A stretch of 64,000 bases of DNA from Yponomeuta sedellus (taxonomy: Eukaryota > Arthropoda > Insecta > Lepidoptera > Yponomeutidae): NCBI GenBank assembly GCA_934045075.1, contig OW203727.1, positions 16,428,861-16,492,860 on the forward strand. The letters run 5' to 3'. Made by a program: the position numbers and the translations under genes. Position 1 is the first letter of the stretch. Each line of letters starts with the position of its first letter. Under the pieces are notes generated by a model that worked only from the letters and a program-made list of their open reading frames with translations, was not told the DNA's origin and did not search any database. Positions 52,267-63,699 of the stretch are shown here, piece after piece.

Positions 52267-54148
52267 CTTGAGTTAGCAGTTTGTTCGGTGGTGACGATTC
52301 GTATCCTCCCGGTTACCGTGTAAGAGAATTCCATTCATCTAGCCGGATGTGAAGTATAGGAAGTTACTACGTTAGTTGTTTAAGGACATTTTTGATGCAT
52401 TTGATATAAACTTTTTTTACTAGGAACACAAGGGATTCAATAAAGCGATATAATGTGAATTGTAAAAACCGACACCGATGTTCGCACTGATGCTTCAACC
52501 ACGTGAATGTAATATATTGTACATTGCGGTCTAAATGTGCTGAGTGAACTGAGCCGACAGACTAGTGCCAAGTTTTGCTATTGGCATATTTATTATAACT
52601 ATTATACCTAATCTCTAGCACAAATCTATATTTTAAATTGTTTTCCATATTTTAGAGTATTTTATTACGCTAATGGCTTAATTTAAATAGATGTGTTGCT
52701 TTGTGTTTTATTGAGTTATTTATGTATAGTAAGGAACAGAGTTTCTATATTTTGATGATGTATAACTTTTAGTGTATTAACTTATTCGTTGTTGTGTCAT
52801 TTAATTTCTGTACTTCCGTAAGCATTTCCTAAGGGCTAAGCAAGAACAGTAACCTCAGTCAGTGTCAATAGCAAAACTGTATGATTAAATTAAGATACAG
52901 CTGTCTGAAATGCTCAAAAAAATAATGTGAAAATGAAACTTAGCGCACAATATTGGAACTTTCTATTGATGTTGCCCACTGACGTGCAATTCCGCGTACT
53001 CGCGTACATTCGGTACTCGGGAACTGATTGGTTTCTGTTAATGTAATTGTACAGCAATACTGTAGCCAGTGGACCGTCGCGGAGAGGCCGGGCTCTATTA
53101 CGCCCCGGCCCGGAGGTAAGGCGTCGAGGCATTTGCTACTTACTTAAGTCTAGTTGTAACTAATATCGAATTGAGAACATTTTTTTGTAAAGTGAATGCC
53201 AAAAACTTATATATTGTGTAAGTCTAGCCCGCATAATAATCGAATTCTCGTTGGTTCGCTTAGGCGTCCAATAACAATTGTGCGTGTAATGAGTTTTTAT
53301 GGACGTATTTTTCCGTCAACAATTTGTTAGCAATACGTTGGGTGATTATAGTAGCGACGACGTGGATCCCTCTTTAGTTAAGCATTGTATCCACCGGAAA
53401 AGTAAATAGGTAATAGGGGTTGATCTGCGCTACTCGTACTATGATTATCCTTCGCAATGTTTGAACTGCAATTTACGTCAGAATGTGTGGTAATCGCGGA
53501 AGTAGAATAAATCGAACGACCAGTTATATTACTTAAGATCTTTGATTCGTTAACTTTCTTTCCTCTAAGTACGTAACAATTTTATATTTATATTGCCTTC
53601 CGTTTTTATTACACAAAACAAACATTTCTAATAAGATATTAAAGAATTAGCTTCACATTTGTTTACAATTTAAGGATGCGATAATGTCTTGTTAGAAATG
53701 GTAATTTTACTGCGTAGATAAGTCGAGAGCGTATGCTAGAACATGAGAGCTTGTTTTATATAGTGCGAGCTATGGTCTCAGGTCAGGAGCGTGTGGTTTC
53801 TAACTTAGGAAAAAAACCTTTTGTACCTCGTGTTAAGGACTATTTTACTGCGTTACTTCCACACGTACAGTCTGCCTCGATGCCTCGCCTCCGCCGCTCG
53901 CAGGCGCAGGTTCGTAGGTCTCTTCCTAACGAATGGACTGAAGGTCGTATATTGGTGTGGTTCTACCTGTGTGTATGACAGTTGGGAGTATGACTACACA
54001 AAAATATTGCTAAAACTATATTATAGTCTAACGTTGCTTTACCTTTTGCGTGAGATTGTGAGAATTTTAGCTTAAGTTCCGACTGAAGACGGATGCCTGT
54101 ATGAAATATTGTAAATTATAATTTCTCATAAAATATAATTTTTTTCAG

Positions 54149-54212
54149 CTACGCAAGTTGTTTGATTTACACAGCCCGCTTCGTTTCTTAGAAGTACAGT
54201 CATGCTGTTAGG
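54149..54212 (+). other. Candidate small exon upstream of the ionotropic receptor
   Basis: A strong pyrimidine tract and CAG acceptor (to 54148) and a GTGAGT donor (54213) bracket 64 nt. It could be a 5' UTR exon of the receptor or an alternative 3' piece of G-alpha-q. There is no protein evidence. Confidence 0.2.
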
Positions 54213-54834
54213 GTGAGTTATTACAATATCTACTAGTATGATCAATAGCCGGTACCTACACGTTCTGTTTATTTTTGGGAACAAACTTTATGTGGAAAAA
54301 GAAACGGACCGAAAGTGGGATTCGAATTCACATCTAATCGTGCATGCGCTCTAGTTAAGTACTTCAATACTTGTCAAAATGAACAACTTTTATCTTGGGG
54401 AAAAATTCGAAGAAAATCAGCTTTGGCTTACCTACATTTTAATGAAATAGGTTGTAACTTATACAATGAAACAGCAGGTTTTTAATGTTTAACTAGAGGT
54501 AAATGTTTTGTTATCTCTAGTCATTCTCTTCGGATAGACTCGTGAATTTAGTTACACCCTGTATATAAGGCAGGTGAACATCTGATAATTGCCTTACAAC
54601 ACACAACCCTTCTAAAACCCAATAACGTTATTGGAAGATAAGCAAATGGATTAGCATGTAAAACGGCAATCAGCGCGTCCAACAATATTGACCGTAAATT
54701 ACCAGAGTCAATCAGTTTTGCGTGCATCGACCAGATTGCCCCACACTTCGACGGGACGTGCATACATCATGAATAACAGCACACTCCTATCGTATTTCAA
54801 CCACCGAGTGAGAGAACCAGAGATCCTCGAAAAA

Positions 54835-56553
54835 ATGGCAAAGTATGCCGCCAAAATAGCCTACCACAACTTCGAGTGGCGCTTCATAACACTGGTGATA
54901 TTCACGGTACCTCAAGCGTTGGGCGTGGAAACTTTCATGCAGAACTACGGAAAATCCGTCGTACTTAAATACGGCCAGTTCGCCCCAAAATTCAGATGTC
55001 CCGTCCCGCAATACGTCGTGTTTGGCGAAGACAGCAATGATATAGTCACCATGATCAAATGGCTCGTCACCATCGGATACGACAGTACCGGACGGTACCT
55101 CCTGGTCTGCATATCGCAGGAGAACGATCAGTGTGACGAACGTCAGGTTATTCAAGCCTGTGTAGACGTCAGGGTTGTAAACGTAATTTTCCTCAAAGGA
55201 TCCATATACTCTACTGAACCTGAGGCGTATAGCTTCTCCCCAATTTTACCAAGAAAATGCTACAACAGTGACCCAGAACTCTTAGACATTCATTGGGGAT
55301 GTCCGCACAATGCATGCTTTATAAATAATTACCCTGAGAAGCTAAGCAATATGCAACATTGTCCAATTATAGTGTCGACCTACGAGCAATATCCTTTTAT
55401 GTATCTGCATAACGACTCTGGGCCAACTGGAAGTGACGGGGAGATATTACAGCTAGTGATAAGCATAATCAATGCCACTCTTCGGATTATTGTTCCGTCC
55501 GAATCTAAATGGGGCCACTACGAAAGCAAAAACTGGACCGGTTCAATGGGGGACGTGTTTAACGGCAAGGCACACGTTTCCATGTGCTTGGCGCCCCTAA
55601 CTTACAATAAATATGGAAATTTTCAGATATCCTTTACATACAGTTCAATGGATATGGTTTGGGTCGCCGGCCTGCCCGCGCTCAAACCGTCCTGGGAGAA
55701 ACTTTTGTACCCTCTAAAAATTTACATAAGAATCATCATATTACTAATGTTTATAGCGATCGTTTTCATGAACCTCTATTTAAAAACATCGTGCTGGTCG
55801 AAGATTAGGAGAACGTTGAACGTTGCACCGCCTAAATCGAATTTGCTCTTTTACTCGTTCGTGTTGTTTCTCGGGTTGCCCGTGAAGAAGATGCCGCGTA
55901 AACTCACTTTACTGTGGATAGTTTTGTGCTGGATCTGGTTTAGTTTCGTCATAAGAATTGTTTATCAAGGCGCCCTAGTCAGTTTCCTGAAAGAGAAACT
56001 GTATGAGAATGACTTCACGAATTTCCAGGAAGTGTTACACAGCAAGCGACCTTTTGGCGGATCTCTATCTCTTCGGGAGTATTACTCGGACGACGCGCCC
56101 GTGTACAGCAAGTGGCGAGGGGTCGAGTCGAAGGAAGTGTACCCGATGCTCGACCGGATGTCCGACGGAAGCTCCGACTTCGTGATGGCACTAAACAGGG
56201 ATACGGTACTGGAATATCTAATTTACTATAACGGGACTAGGCTGTTGCAGATAATTCCTGAAAAGATCGTGAACAGTCCGACTGTGATGTATTTGAAGAA
56301 GTATTCGCCGCTGACGTTGCCTCTAAGTCGCATCTTGGTTGTTGCTATGGAAGGGGGGTTCACGGAGCGTCTCTATGCCCGTTTCGTTTCACAAGGAAAG
56401 GTTCTACTACACCGCATCGCGACTAATGGACCCGGCCCGCTTCGATTGGAACATTTCACCGGTTCCATCGTTTTGTTGATCGCTGGATGGTTGCTATCAA
56501 TCATTTTCTTTTTCGTAGAATTCGCGTCGGATAAAATAAGAGTACCTACCTAG
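54835..56553 (+). CDS. Divergent ionotropic receptor (intronless)
   Basis: 572 residues from the ATG at 54835 (context aaaATGg). The open frame extends upstream to a non-ATG codon at 54688 and includes an ATG at 54769. The 54835 start is preferred because it puts a hydrophobic segment (FITLVIFTVPQALG) at residues 17-30 as a signal peptide. Domains follow the ionotropic receptor plan: a short N-terminal domain, ligand-binding lobe S1 (about 198-280), a first membrane segment (about 295-317), a pore-loop region with FVLFLGLPVKKMP, a second segment (WIVLCWIWFSFVIRIVYQGALVSFL), lobe S2, and a last segment near the C-terminus (SIVLLIAGWLLSIIFFFVEFA). The S1 position normally holding the glutamate-binding Arg reads TYNKYGNF, without Arg, as in most divergent receptors. 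Lepidoptera carry several intronless receptors of this kind (IR7d, IR60a, IR85a and others); I cannot assign the exact lineage. A gustatory or other chemosensory role is likely. Confidence 0.9.
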   Translation: MAKYAAKIAYHNFEWRFITLVIFTVPQALGVETFMQNYGKSVVLKYGQFAPKFRCPVPQYVVFGEDSNDIVTMIKWLVTIGYDSTGRYLLVCISQENDQCDERQVIQACVDVRVVNVIFLKGSIYSTEPEAYSFSPILPRKCYNSDPELLDIHWGCPHNACFINNYPEKLSNMQHCPIIVSTYEQYPFMYLHNDSGPTGSDGEILQLVISIINATLRIIVPSESKWGHYESKNWTGSMGDVFNGKAHVSMCLAPLTYNKYGNFQISFTYSSMDMVWVAGLPALKPSWEKLLYPLKIYIRIIILLMFIAIVFMNLYLKTSCWSKIRRTLNVAPPKSNLLFYSFVLFLGLPVKKMPRKLTLLWIVLCWIWFSFVIRIVYQGALVSFLKEKLYENDFTNFQEVLHSKRPFGGSLSLREYYSDDAPVYSKWRGVESKEVYPMLDRMSDGSSDFVMALNRDTVLEYLIYYNGTRLLQIIPEKIVNSPTVMYLKKYSPLTLPLSRILVVAMEGGFTERLYARFVSQGKVLLHRIATNGPGPLRLEHFTGSIVLLIAGWLLSIIFFFVEFASDKIRVPT

Positions 56554-56647
56554 ATAAGAGACATGTGTAATCACTGCGTCTTAATAAGTATTGATTGAAG
56601 CCTGTAATTAAAATTAAGTGTCTGACGTAAATTACAGTGTGTAGATG

Positions 56648-56653
56648 AATAAA
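56648..56653 (+). terminator. Poly(A) signal of the ionotropic receptor gene
   Basis: AATAAA 95 bp after the stop codon, the first canonical signal downstream. Confidence 0.5.
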
Positions 56654-57477
56654 AATAGAGACTACATTTAACATTTCAGTCTAGCTTAGTCCAACACTTT
56701 CAGCTAAACCACCTTTCCAACTAAGTATATAATCCGGAACATTTCCCAGCAGATATTTTCGTCTAAGCCAAATGGAGGGGTAGGTTAGCTAAGCTGGCAT
56801 TATTAAAATATTCCCCCAATAAAGTTATAATTGGAAACTGCCACATCTAACAGAAATATGTCGGACGTTAGGCCAGTAAAAGTTATCTGTTAGCCGAACC
56901 GGCCAGCTAATTGCTACTACATGCAAATAGTTTGCCAACAAGCAGACCTAAACACAGCAACATAGAGACTAGTTTTCCTTGGCTATAACAGCCTTATTTA
57001 GTCTAGGTGTGATGGAAACAAGAGTTCGCTACTTTGTAGGCAAATTGTCCGTTTAACATCAGTTATCTGTCGTGGTGGGCGTCTTTGGGAAAGAGAAAAT
57101 TGCACTGAAAATTAACTACTAGCCCGAGTTTTACTACTAAGCGTTTTCTAATAATGTGCTATTTTTGTTAGTGTTAGTATGTGAGTTAAGTGCAACTTTG
57201 TCACTGTTTGACAGATTACTTATCCTAAATTATTCATTGAAGTGTTTATTACAAGTTACCTACCTTAAAGGCATTTTTTTTAAATCCACATTATCCGCGT
57301 CGCTCTTTACGATTTCGTACCTCTTAAGGAAAAATGGCTCCCTTAGGTATAGGAACCCCTTAGGTATAGGTATTGAGCTGAAATTAAAGTCGCATACTCA
57401 GGTCTACAGTCCCTTGAAGTTGTAAAAGCATCTTTACTTCTAAGTTAACGCAAAACAACGTTGCGGCTGCTAACCGG

Positions 57478-57715
57478 CAATGATGGCACAACCTTGCGCT
57501 ATGGCGCTCATTAGGGGAGGGCTATGTCCAGCAGTGGACTAGTATAGCCTGACGACGACGACACATTTTTTTGCGGCACTGCCCATAATCCCCACGCTGG
57601 GCATGCGGGTTGGGGATCGCAGTTCGGTGGAATTGTACTGCAGGGGGCGCTGCTGCCCACCCCCCGGTTTGTGTCCCTTAGTCGCCTTTTACGACACCCG
57701 CGGGAAGAATTTGGG
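57478..57715. repeat. Dispersed LINE-like repeat (fullest copy)
   Basis: It carries gggctatgtccagcagtgga and the ataatccccacgctgggcat block, followed by a segment that ends cgccttttacgacacccgcg. A shorter copy without the second block is at 60665-60765. Confidence 0.65.
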
Positions 57716-57903
57716 TATTTACAAATAATGAATTTGAAAAAATGTGTATTTCCTGGAAATCAATACCTATTTAAAAGGTTCTCCGTACCGTTGAGAACTA
57801 TGAATTAAAGGAAATAATATCGTGTTATGCTAAAAATACATAAAAAATATTAAATGATGTACAATCGAATAATAAAAAAAATACATAACATAACCTCACG
57901 CCA

Positions 57904-57970
57904 GTATCCCAGAGGGGTAGGCAGAGACCAGGGACTGCCACTTGCCACGATCATGACAAATCACCTTCGC
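57904..57970 (+). repeat. Dispersed repeat (tatcccagaggggtaggcag)
   Basis: A block running tatcccagaggggtaggcag to ccacttgccacgatcatgac. Copies or scraps occur at 10199, 18958, 24535 (reverse), 32930, 41385 (reverse) and 58540. The other strand reads like the DRxKWxSLVSAYPSG tail of LINE ORF2 proteins. Confidence 0.6.
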
Positions 57971-58221
57971 TTCATCAATAAAAAAAAGGTCTTTGAATTT
58001 CGGGAAAGGCTCGGAAAAAACTGCGAAACTTGATTCCTAAACTATTTATAATAAGTAAGCAGGTACCTACCTGCCTAAAAATTTGTACGGAACCCCCGTG
58101 CCTCAGAGAACGAATCCGACTTGCACTTGGCCGCTTTGTAACTTCGCATTCATTAGAAATTATTTTCTCCATGATACCATAGGTACGTGCATTAAAGTAC
58201 CAAGGCCTTTGTTGTCTAAGC

Positions 58222-58388
58222 TAGGTAGGTACATTTGTGAAGTTGTAGTAGCAATAGGTACCACTAACTAACTGCGCAGGAAAACATCGCGAGGAAACCT
58301 CAATGTCTAAGATCTTCACATAACTCCGCGCTTGAAATTGCCCAATTCGCGGCGAGCATATGCGTGGTAATTAAGCCCGTCCGGGGTT
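58222..58388 (+). repeat. tRNA-derived SINE body fragment
   Basis: It matches the body from ttgtgaagttgtagtagcaa through gaggaaacctcaatgtctaa to gcgtggtaattaagcccgt. The tRNA-like head is missing. Confidence 0.7.
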
Positions 58389-58539
58389 CCCACTATCCAC
58401 AAAATAGAAAAAGTGGGACTAGCATTTTTTCCAAATTGTGTCCCATTATTTTTATAGCGGCAAAAAACGCAGTTGTGTTATTTGACTATTCCTTTAATTC
58501 TAAGGAGACATTGAGTAATTACATAACATAACCTCACGT

Positions 58540-58605
58540 CAGTATCCCAGAGGGGTAGGCAGAGACCAGAGAGTGCCACTCGCCACGATCCTGACAGATT
58601 GAGAA
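58540..58605 (+). repeat. Dispersed repeat (tatcccagaggggtaggcag), second copy
   Basis: Almost the same block as at 57904, including the flanking cataacataacctcacg, so the two copies may be a local duplication. Confidence 0.6.
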
Positions 58606-58855
58606 ATTTATCAATAGAATAAAAGAAAGGCACGACTTCTCGTTTAAAACAAGGAGAACAAATTAATGTTCTTCCATTTTGAGGTGATGTCGTTTTTTAT
58701 GCCGCCGGCCGCCGCCAGCAATGGAAATAGTTGGAGAATCTGTTCCAGTAGGTATTATTATCAATAGAAAATGTAGGATACCCCATCCATAATATAAACT
58801 TTTGTTTTTGTGGTATGTCCCGTTTTTCGAGCGCGTGTGTATTATACCTAGTACC

Positions 58856-59260
58856 GTGTGATTGGAATCAATATATGTGATTGGGTGCTGGATAAGTGAC
58901 CATACACAGCTTAGAAGCGCTAGTGGAATAGTCGAACCGAGTGATTGGAATCAATCACTTGAGTTACGGTCAGGTGCTGGCTGGGTGACCGTTGCGTGAC
59001 TACCGCTAGTGGCATTTTCTGAGTGTTTCCGTGCTTCGAAAGGCACGTTAAGCCGTTAGTGCTGGATATTATGTAATGGCAGTCGTTAAGCCATGTCAGA
59101 GGCCTTATAGGTGGCTTGATAACCTCTGACAGTAAGGCCCGCCACTGTCTTACAATCCTCCACCAACGCGGACTTGGCCCCCGTGGTGGAGTATGGCCTA
59201 GCCTTCCTGCGATGCAGGAAGAAACCCTTGCCCCAGCAGTGGGGACAGAAAGGGTTGAAT
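58856..59260 (+). mobile_element. 5S-derived SINE candidate with duplicated head (copy 8)
   Basis: Two successive head-like segments (gtgattggaatcaat, first at about 58858 then at about 58941) precede a full body ending agggttgaa. The 5S-like match here is ctgggtgaccg (58970-58980). The first head is truncated, so the copy looks partly dimeric. Confidence 0.75.
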
Positions 59261-60664
59261 CTGTTATTACAATGTCTTTCTTTCTCTTCTCTCTCTTGCT
59301 CTCTGTGTCTGCTTAGTCTGATTTCGCAGGTTTATTCTCGAGCAGTCTTAGGTACTAACACTAAATTTAAAACGGAACACGCCTAGGCTTTGTATGTGAT
59401 TGAAACCTTTGATTAAACACATCATTGTAATCAAAGATTGAAATCAGAGTCTCTCACAAATCCTCACATAAATCCTGGCCTGCACGGGTGCTTACACAGG
59501 GTGGTATTAAACCACCACTCTGACGTTGGCGCAGGCCTCTGCTTGCATTACATTATTTTTTATGTGACAGCCTATACGAAGCCAAAATGTGCTGCCAAAA
59601 CTTTTTTTCGTCTCGCCCATGACTCAGTTTCTTTAATCATTAAAAGAGTTGTTTTGCACACCCTGTAAAGTAGAGTTTTTGGAATCGTTTCAAAGGCAAT
59701 ATTCGTGTCCTATTTACTGAAAAAGGCATTTCTCCGTAGAATGGAATCTGAATGCTATTTTTATTAGGCGACTGCAATTCAATGTTGATTGAGAGTTCCA
59801 ATGCAAATAGTTTTAACAATAAACAATCCTCAATGAGATTTTCTGAGCGTAACCTACGATTGTATCTTCAGTGTATCTCCCTATGTTTATGTGAATTTAT
59901 TATTGTATTTCACCTTTTTTCTTGCACTACTCTTGCCAGTCTCTTCAAGACCAAAGATTTGCTAGAAGAGAATGCTTCTTGCATTAATCACGCAATTACC
60001 TTTACTTTTTGACATCCGTGCCTTTACTCATGTAATTAGTGCAAGAAAGAATTAAAATAATACTAGGTAATAATTTCCATTTACCTATGTGTAGGTACAG
60101 TCCGAACCAATCTTAGCTAACCTTTGTTCTTCTCTTACTACATAAGTGATAAAATATTTTCCTTTATCACAGAATTTTTTTTATGTAGCTATGTAGAATA
60201 ATTTCTATAAACATCCCACTGCAGGACACAAGCTTTCTCTCAGAGAGAGAGAGAGTAATATATAAACTGCGTATTTTAAGAAATCGTGTTTAATCAGCTT
60301 TTTTTAGCCTTTTTAACTGCATTAATTTGGGAAGTGTTTTGAGAAATAGCCTTTTAATAAATAAGACTGAGTCTTTGAAGATACTGATTTTGTGGTCCTA
60401 ATTCAAGAAAAACTTGCCCCTGCTTCCTATTTCTTGGCTTTGATTCAGCTTTGATCGTTTGAAAATATTTTTCGTTAGCAACCACGGAAATCTGGCACAG
60501 ATTATATTTTAAAAACCTATTTAGATTATATTACTGCCTAATTATTTTGGTTAGATTGTAATCAAATATAATAAAATAGGTACATTAGTCTCTACCTAAT
60601 TGATTATTCAATTCAATCCATTTATTTCAAATATCAAAATTTACCTATATAAATATAAATGGAG

Positions 60665-60765
60665 ATTATGGGCATTACCTCCCAATGATGGCATAACCTC
60701 GCGCTATGGCGCTCATAAGGGGAGGGCTATGTCCAGCAGTGGACTAATATAGCCTGAATAAGAAG
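60665..60765. repeat. Dispersed LINE-like repeat, short copy
   Basis: It contains aatgatggcataacctcgcg and gggctatgtccagcagtgga, as at 57478, and ends tatagcctgaa. Confidence 0.6.
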
Positions 60766-61304
60766 TCTCATAACTGAGGTTTTTTTTTCGTTTCGACTAG
60801 ATTCTAATAAAATAGGTAGATAAGTAGAGTGGGTAAGTATCCTACTAATATTAGGTAGGTATAGAGGAAGTTTGTGAAGAGGTGAGTGTTTTTCACTCAA
60901 TCACTCAATATTGCGTCTAAGCTACAATTTTTTTTAATATCGTTCCTTTATACCCAACGAAATACGGCACGGATCATTGTATTTCTACCGCAATAAAATA
61001 GTTAGGTACCTAAATAGGCAGTACCCACGTAAGCATCAACATACAGGGCAAGTATTTTTGTCACCTTTTAGTCCCTTAACCTCAGTATATTAGAAGCTAT
61101 TGTAAGTTATAAGAAGATTCTTAGGTATATCAATATAAGCAAGACCCTTGAAGTGTCTCTAAGTTAGGATTCTTTTCTTTGCTACTTGAAAGAAACCTAT
61201 TTATTTTAAATTTCAGAAGTACCTACATACGTAGGTAGGTACCAAGTTAGTTAGTTAGACCTGAGATTTCCGCACTTAGCCTCATAGTTGGGCCATTGTA
61301 CGTA

Positions 61305-61508
61305 ACAAGCGCTGAGGTACGCTAACACCTCAGACACTAGGGTTTCCTTACGATGTTTTCCTTCACCGTCAGCGAGTAGTATTGCTACTATAATTTCACA
61401 AATGTACATAACTTAGGAAACAAAGTCATTGGTACATGCCGGGGTTCGAACCCACGACCTCCCGATTGAGAAGCCGGCGTTCTACACCGCTCCGCTACCA
61501 CCGCTCTC
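61305..61508 (-). mobile_element. tRNA-derived SINE, head and part of body
   Basis: Read on the minus strand it has a tRNA-like head (ggtggtagcggagcggtgta, B box gggttcgaaccccgg) followed by the usual body (tagtagcaatactactcgct, ggtgaaggaaaacatcg). It is truncated after cctcagcgctt. Confidence 0.8.
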
Positions 61509-62030
61509 ACGTAGGTACCAAATCAAAACATATTCCCGAAGAGATAGAAAATCGTCTCACAAGTTTAGATAACTACATACAAGCAACATCACATAATGGC
61601 CGCCGTCTCATAAAAATAATGCATTTGGCTAACATCCGAACATGGATGTAGTGCGATCTCGCGTGCGACTGCTTGGCAAAGAATGCGGCTTTGTGACCCG
61701 TGATGGCCACCACGGATTCGCGACATTATTATTCATATTGTTATTGCAAAGTCGCCCGTAAAGCTAAATAAGATTAGAGTATTTTTGACTCTTTTCTTTT
61801 ATTATTTAGCAACAGTGTTCCTGTGTCTGCATGTAGAGTTCGACGTGCTATCCGTGGTGTAGGTACTTACCTACACTACTTGCGTTACCTACTTTGCAAA
61901 AGGTAGGTAGATAGAGTAAGAAATGTTTATTCATAAACCATAACACCAAATAGACCATACAATATGAATGGCAACATAGAACGTAAGATTTAAATACATT
62001 TAACTAACATAGACTGTAATACTATACTAG

Positions 62031-62969
62031 ATACCATACCATACTTTTTTTTTTTTTTTTTTTCACCCAGGAGAAACCCCAATTACGGGTACCACCGGCT
62101 CGGGGGAGCACAGTGGTTATGTCGGACTCCCCGCCCTGAAAAGGGCGGTATACCGACTAAAACTCCTGGGGTGTTCCTCCGCACCGCAAAGGACGGGGCC
62201 ACGGGGACGCTTACGCACACTTCCGCGACCCCGTCTGCGGGCGCCCTTTCGGGCACTCCTTCGGCGGCGCCCCTGCCCCATCGCATCGGACCGAACGACG
62301 GGGCGAGGGAACGCCGCATCTCTTCGTTGGAGCGCATAGTGGCCAAGTGCGAACCCCTCGGCCACCACACGCCCCAACGCGCCGCCCCCTCCATCCCATT
62401 GTTGTGTGGTCCAATGGGATTAGAGGAGAGCGGCGCACCTCCTCGTTGGGGCGCATGGGGGCCAATGTCAACTGTTGGCCCCCACACGCCCCACACGCGA
62501 GGCCCGTCACGTCGCCCACCAGCACTTCTCTGAAAGCAGAGAAGGCGGTGAGCGACCGCGCAGGCCCCCTCCGTGCCAGAAGGCACCCTCGGAACACGCA
62601 AGGGCGCCTTCCGGCCCGCCGTGATGGAGGCAGAGGGTCCCCCGACCCTCCGCGTCCCGGCGGCCACTCTGGTCCGACTGGTACGAGGCGCGCGCGCTTC
62701 CGCGCAGCGGCGCCCCCCCCAGTCGGTCCTTCATTCGGTTGGTCGCCTGGGTCCCGCTCCACAAAGTGAAATAGGGCCCACGCGACCCCTCCCGCCAGAT
62801 TATTCGCCGTTAGCCAGTAAGATCCGACAAGAAGAAGTCACTGACTAACGCTCAGGGTGCACCGACCCCACCACTTGCCCCTCCATCTGGTTCATGGAAT
62901 CAGATGGAACGGAAAGCGGAGGGGTACACGTGAAGGTTATCTGGCATCGCACCCCATACCATACCATAC
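62031..62969 (-). mobile_element. GC-rich poly(A)-tailed retroposon with 14-bp target duplication
   Basis: A 911-bp insert (62045-62955) lies between two copies of ATACCATACCATAC (62031-62044 and 62956-62969). On the minus strand it starts ggggtgcgatgccag and ends in a 19-nt A tail. Its 3' end (cacccaggagaaacccca on the + strand) resembles the 3' ends of lepidopteran non-LTR elements as far as I recall. It is much more GC-rich than its surroundings. A 194-codon minus frame (62083-62667) has no recognised domain. The target is a tandem ccata repeat, which weakens the duplication call slightly. Confidence 0.75.
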
Positions 62970-63021
62970 TAGACTAACATGCAGACACAAACAGTTTATA
63001 ACTATTTTAATACTATTACAT
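62970..63021. other. Host sequence between two retroelements
   Basis: A short AT-rich spacer between the retroposon and the LTR. Its last bases (acat) would be one copy of the LTR element's target duplication. Confidence 0.5.
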
Positions 63022-63699
63022 TGTAACGTGGCGCCTTCGGCGCCAGCTACTTCACTGCCCCTAAGGCCTTACTCCTAATGGGGGTGCGTGTTAAGGGTCC
63101 CTGAGGGGGTGGGAAATTAAACTCCGGGGTTAGTTGCAACAGACTGGACCTCCGTTTATTATAGGGACCAGAGACATTCCACACTTATACTACTGAAACT
63201 AACCTATTCGTGCACTTACACCTAACGGCTTTATGCCAAAGAACTGGGGCCTCGCGGGCTACTATCTATTGCACGCTTGCTAAACCCTGGGTGGCGGCAC
63301 TGATGCCGCGCCCTTCTCGGGGTGAGCCACCCCGGCGGTGGTGGTCGTGCGCGGGACCTCGGGTCGATACTTCAGGAGCCCGGAGGCTCGGGGACAGCAC
63401 CGACCACGATTGGCCCGGAACACGGCCACGCCGGCGGCAGGGGATTTGGGTAGAACTCCAACCCGGGATCGAATCCGCATAAGAGCGTGACCGACCTCCA
63501 GTATATGTTGGAGCCCGACGCAAAGTCCGTCTTGACTGGCTCTCGTGGCGGTTTATATACGCTCGGGCGCTTCCCCCTCCACGACGACCATCGGTGTGCA
63601 CGCGCATGCTGCGTGCGCCCTGTTGCTAGGCGTGGTGACGTCATGGAAGATTCCGCTCCGGCCGGCTATTGTATCGCGGCGCCGCGCTGCCGCGTTACA
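63022..63699 (-). repeat. 3' LTR of a minus-strand LTR retrotransposon
   Basis: A 678-bp GC-rich block bounded by TGTAACG and CGTTACA, a 7-bp inverted terminal pair. On the minus strand it has a TATA box (TATATAAA, + strand 63552-63559) and AATAAA (+ strand 63155-63160) in the right order. A polypurine tract abuts its 63699 side, so this is the 3' LTR and the internal region runs to the right, out of the window. Confidence 0.82.

Larger units (their letters stand above)
49909..54834. other. G-alpha-q 3' UTR and intergenic region before the receptor
   Basis: Possible poly(A) signals after exon 8b are AATAAA at 50769-50774, 52439-52444 and 53506-53511, so the 3' UTR could be about 0.9 kb or longer. 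The region also has a C-rich tract (50630-50700), a SINE fragment (51222-51306), a MITE-like element (51988-52266) and a candidate small exon (54149-54212). Confidence 0.55.
56654..62030. other. Intergenic region rich in repeat scraps
   Basis: No coding gene was recognised. It contains LINE-like and SINE pieces (57478-57715, 57904-57970, 58222-58388, 58540-58605, 58856-59260, 60665-60765, 61305-61508) in AT-rich sequence with many taggtaggtacc-type runs typical of Lepidoptera. The stretches 56654-57470 and 59300-60650 show nothing I can name. Confidence 0.6.

Noticed and set aside
54562..54570. TATATAAGG as TATA box of the ionotropic receptor
   Set aside because: It is preceded by acaccctgta, a string seen at other non-promoter places in the window (37751, 59658), so it may belong to a repeat. 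It also lies 265 bp before the chosen start codon.
62083..62667. 194-codon minus-strand protein
   Set aside because: It lies inside a GC-rich retroposon where several frames are open on both strands, with low-complexity Arg/Gly/Pro sequence and no domain.
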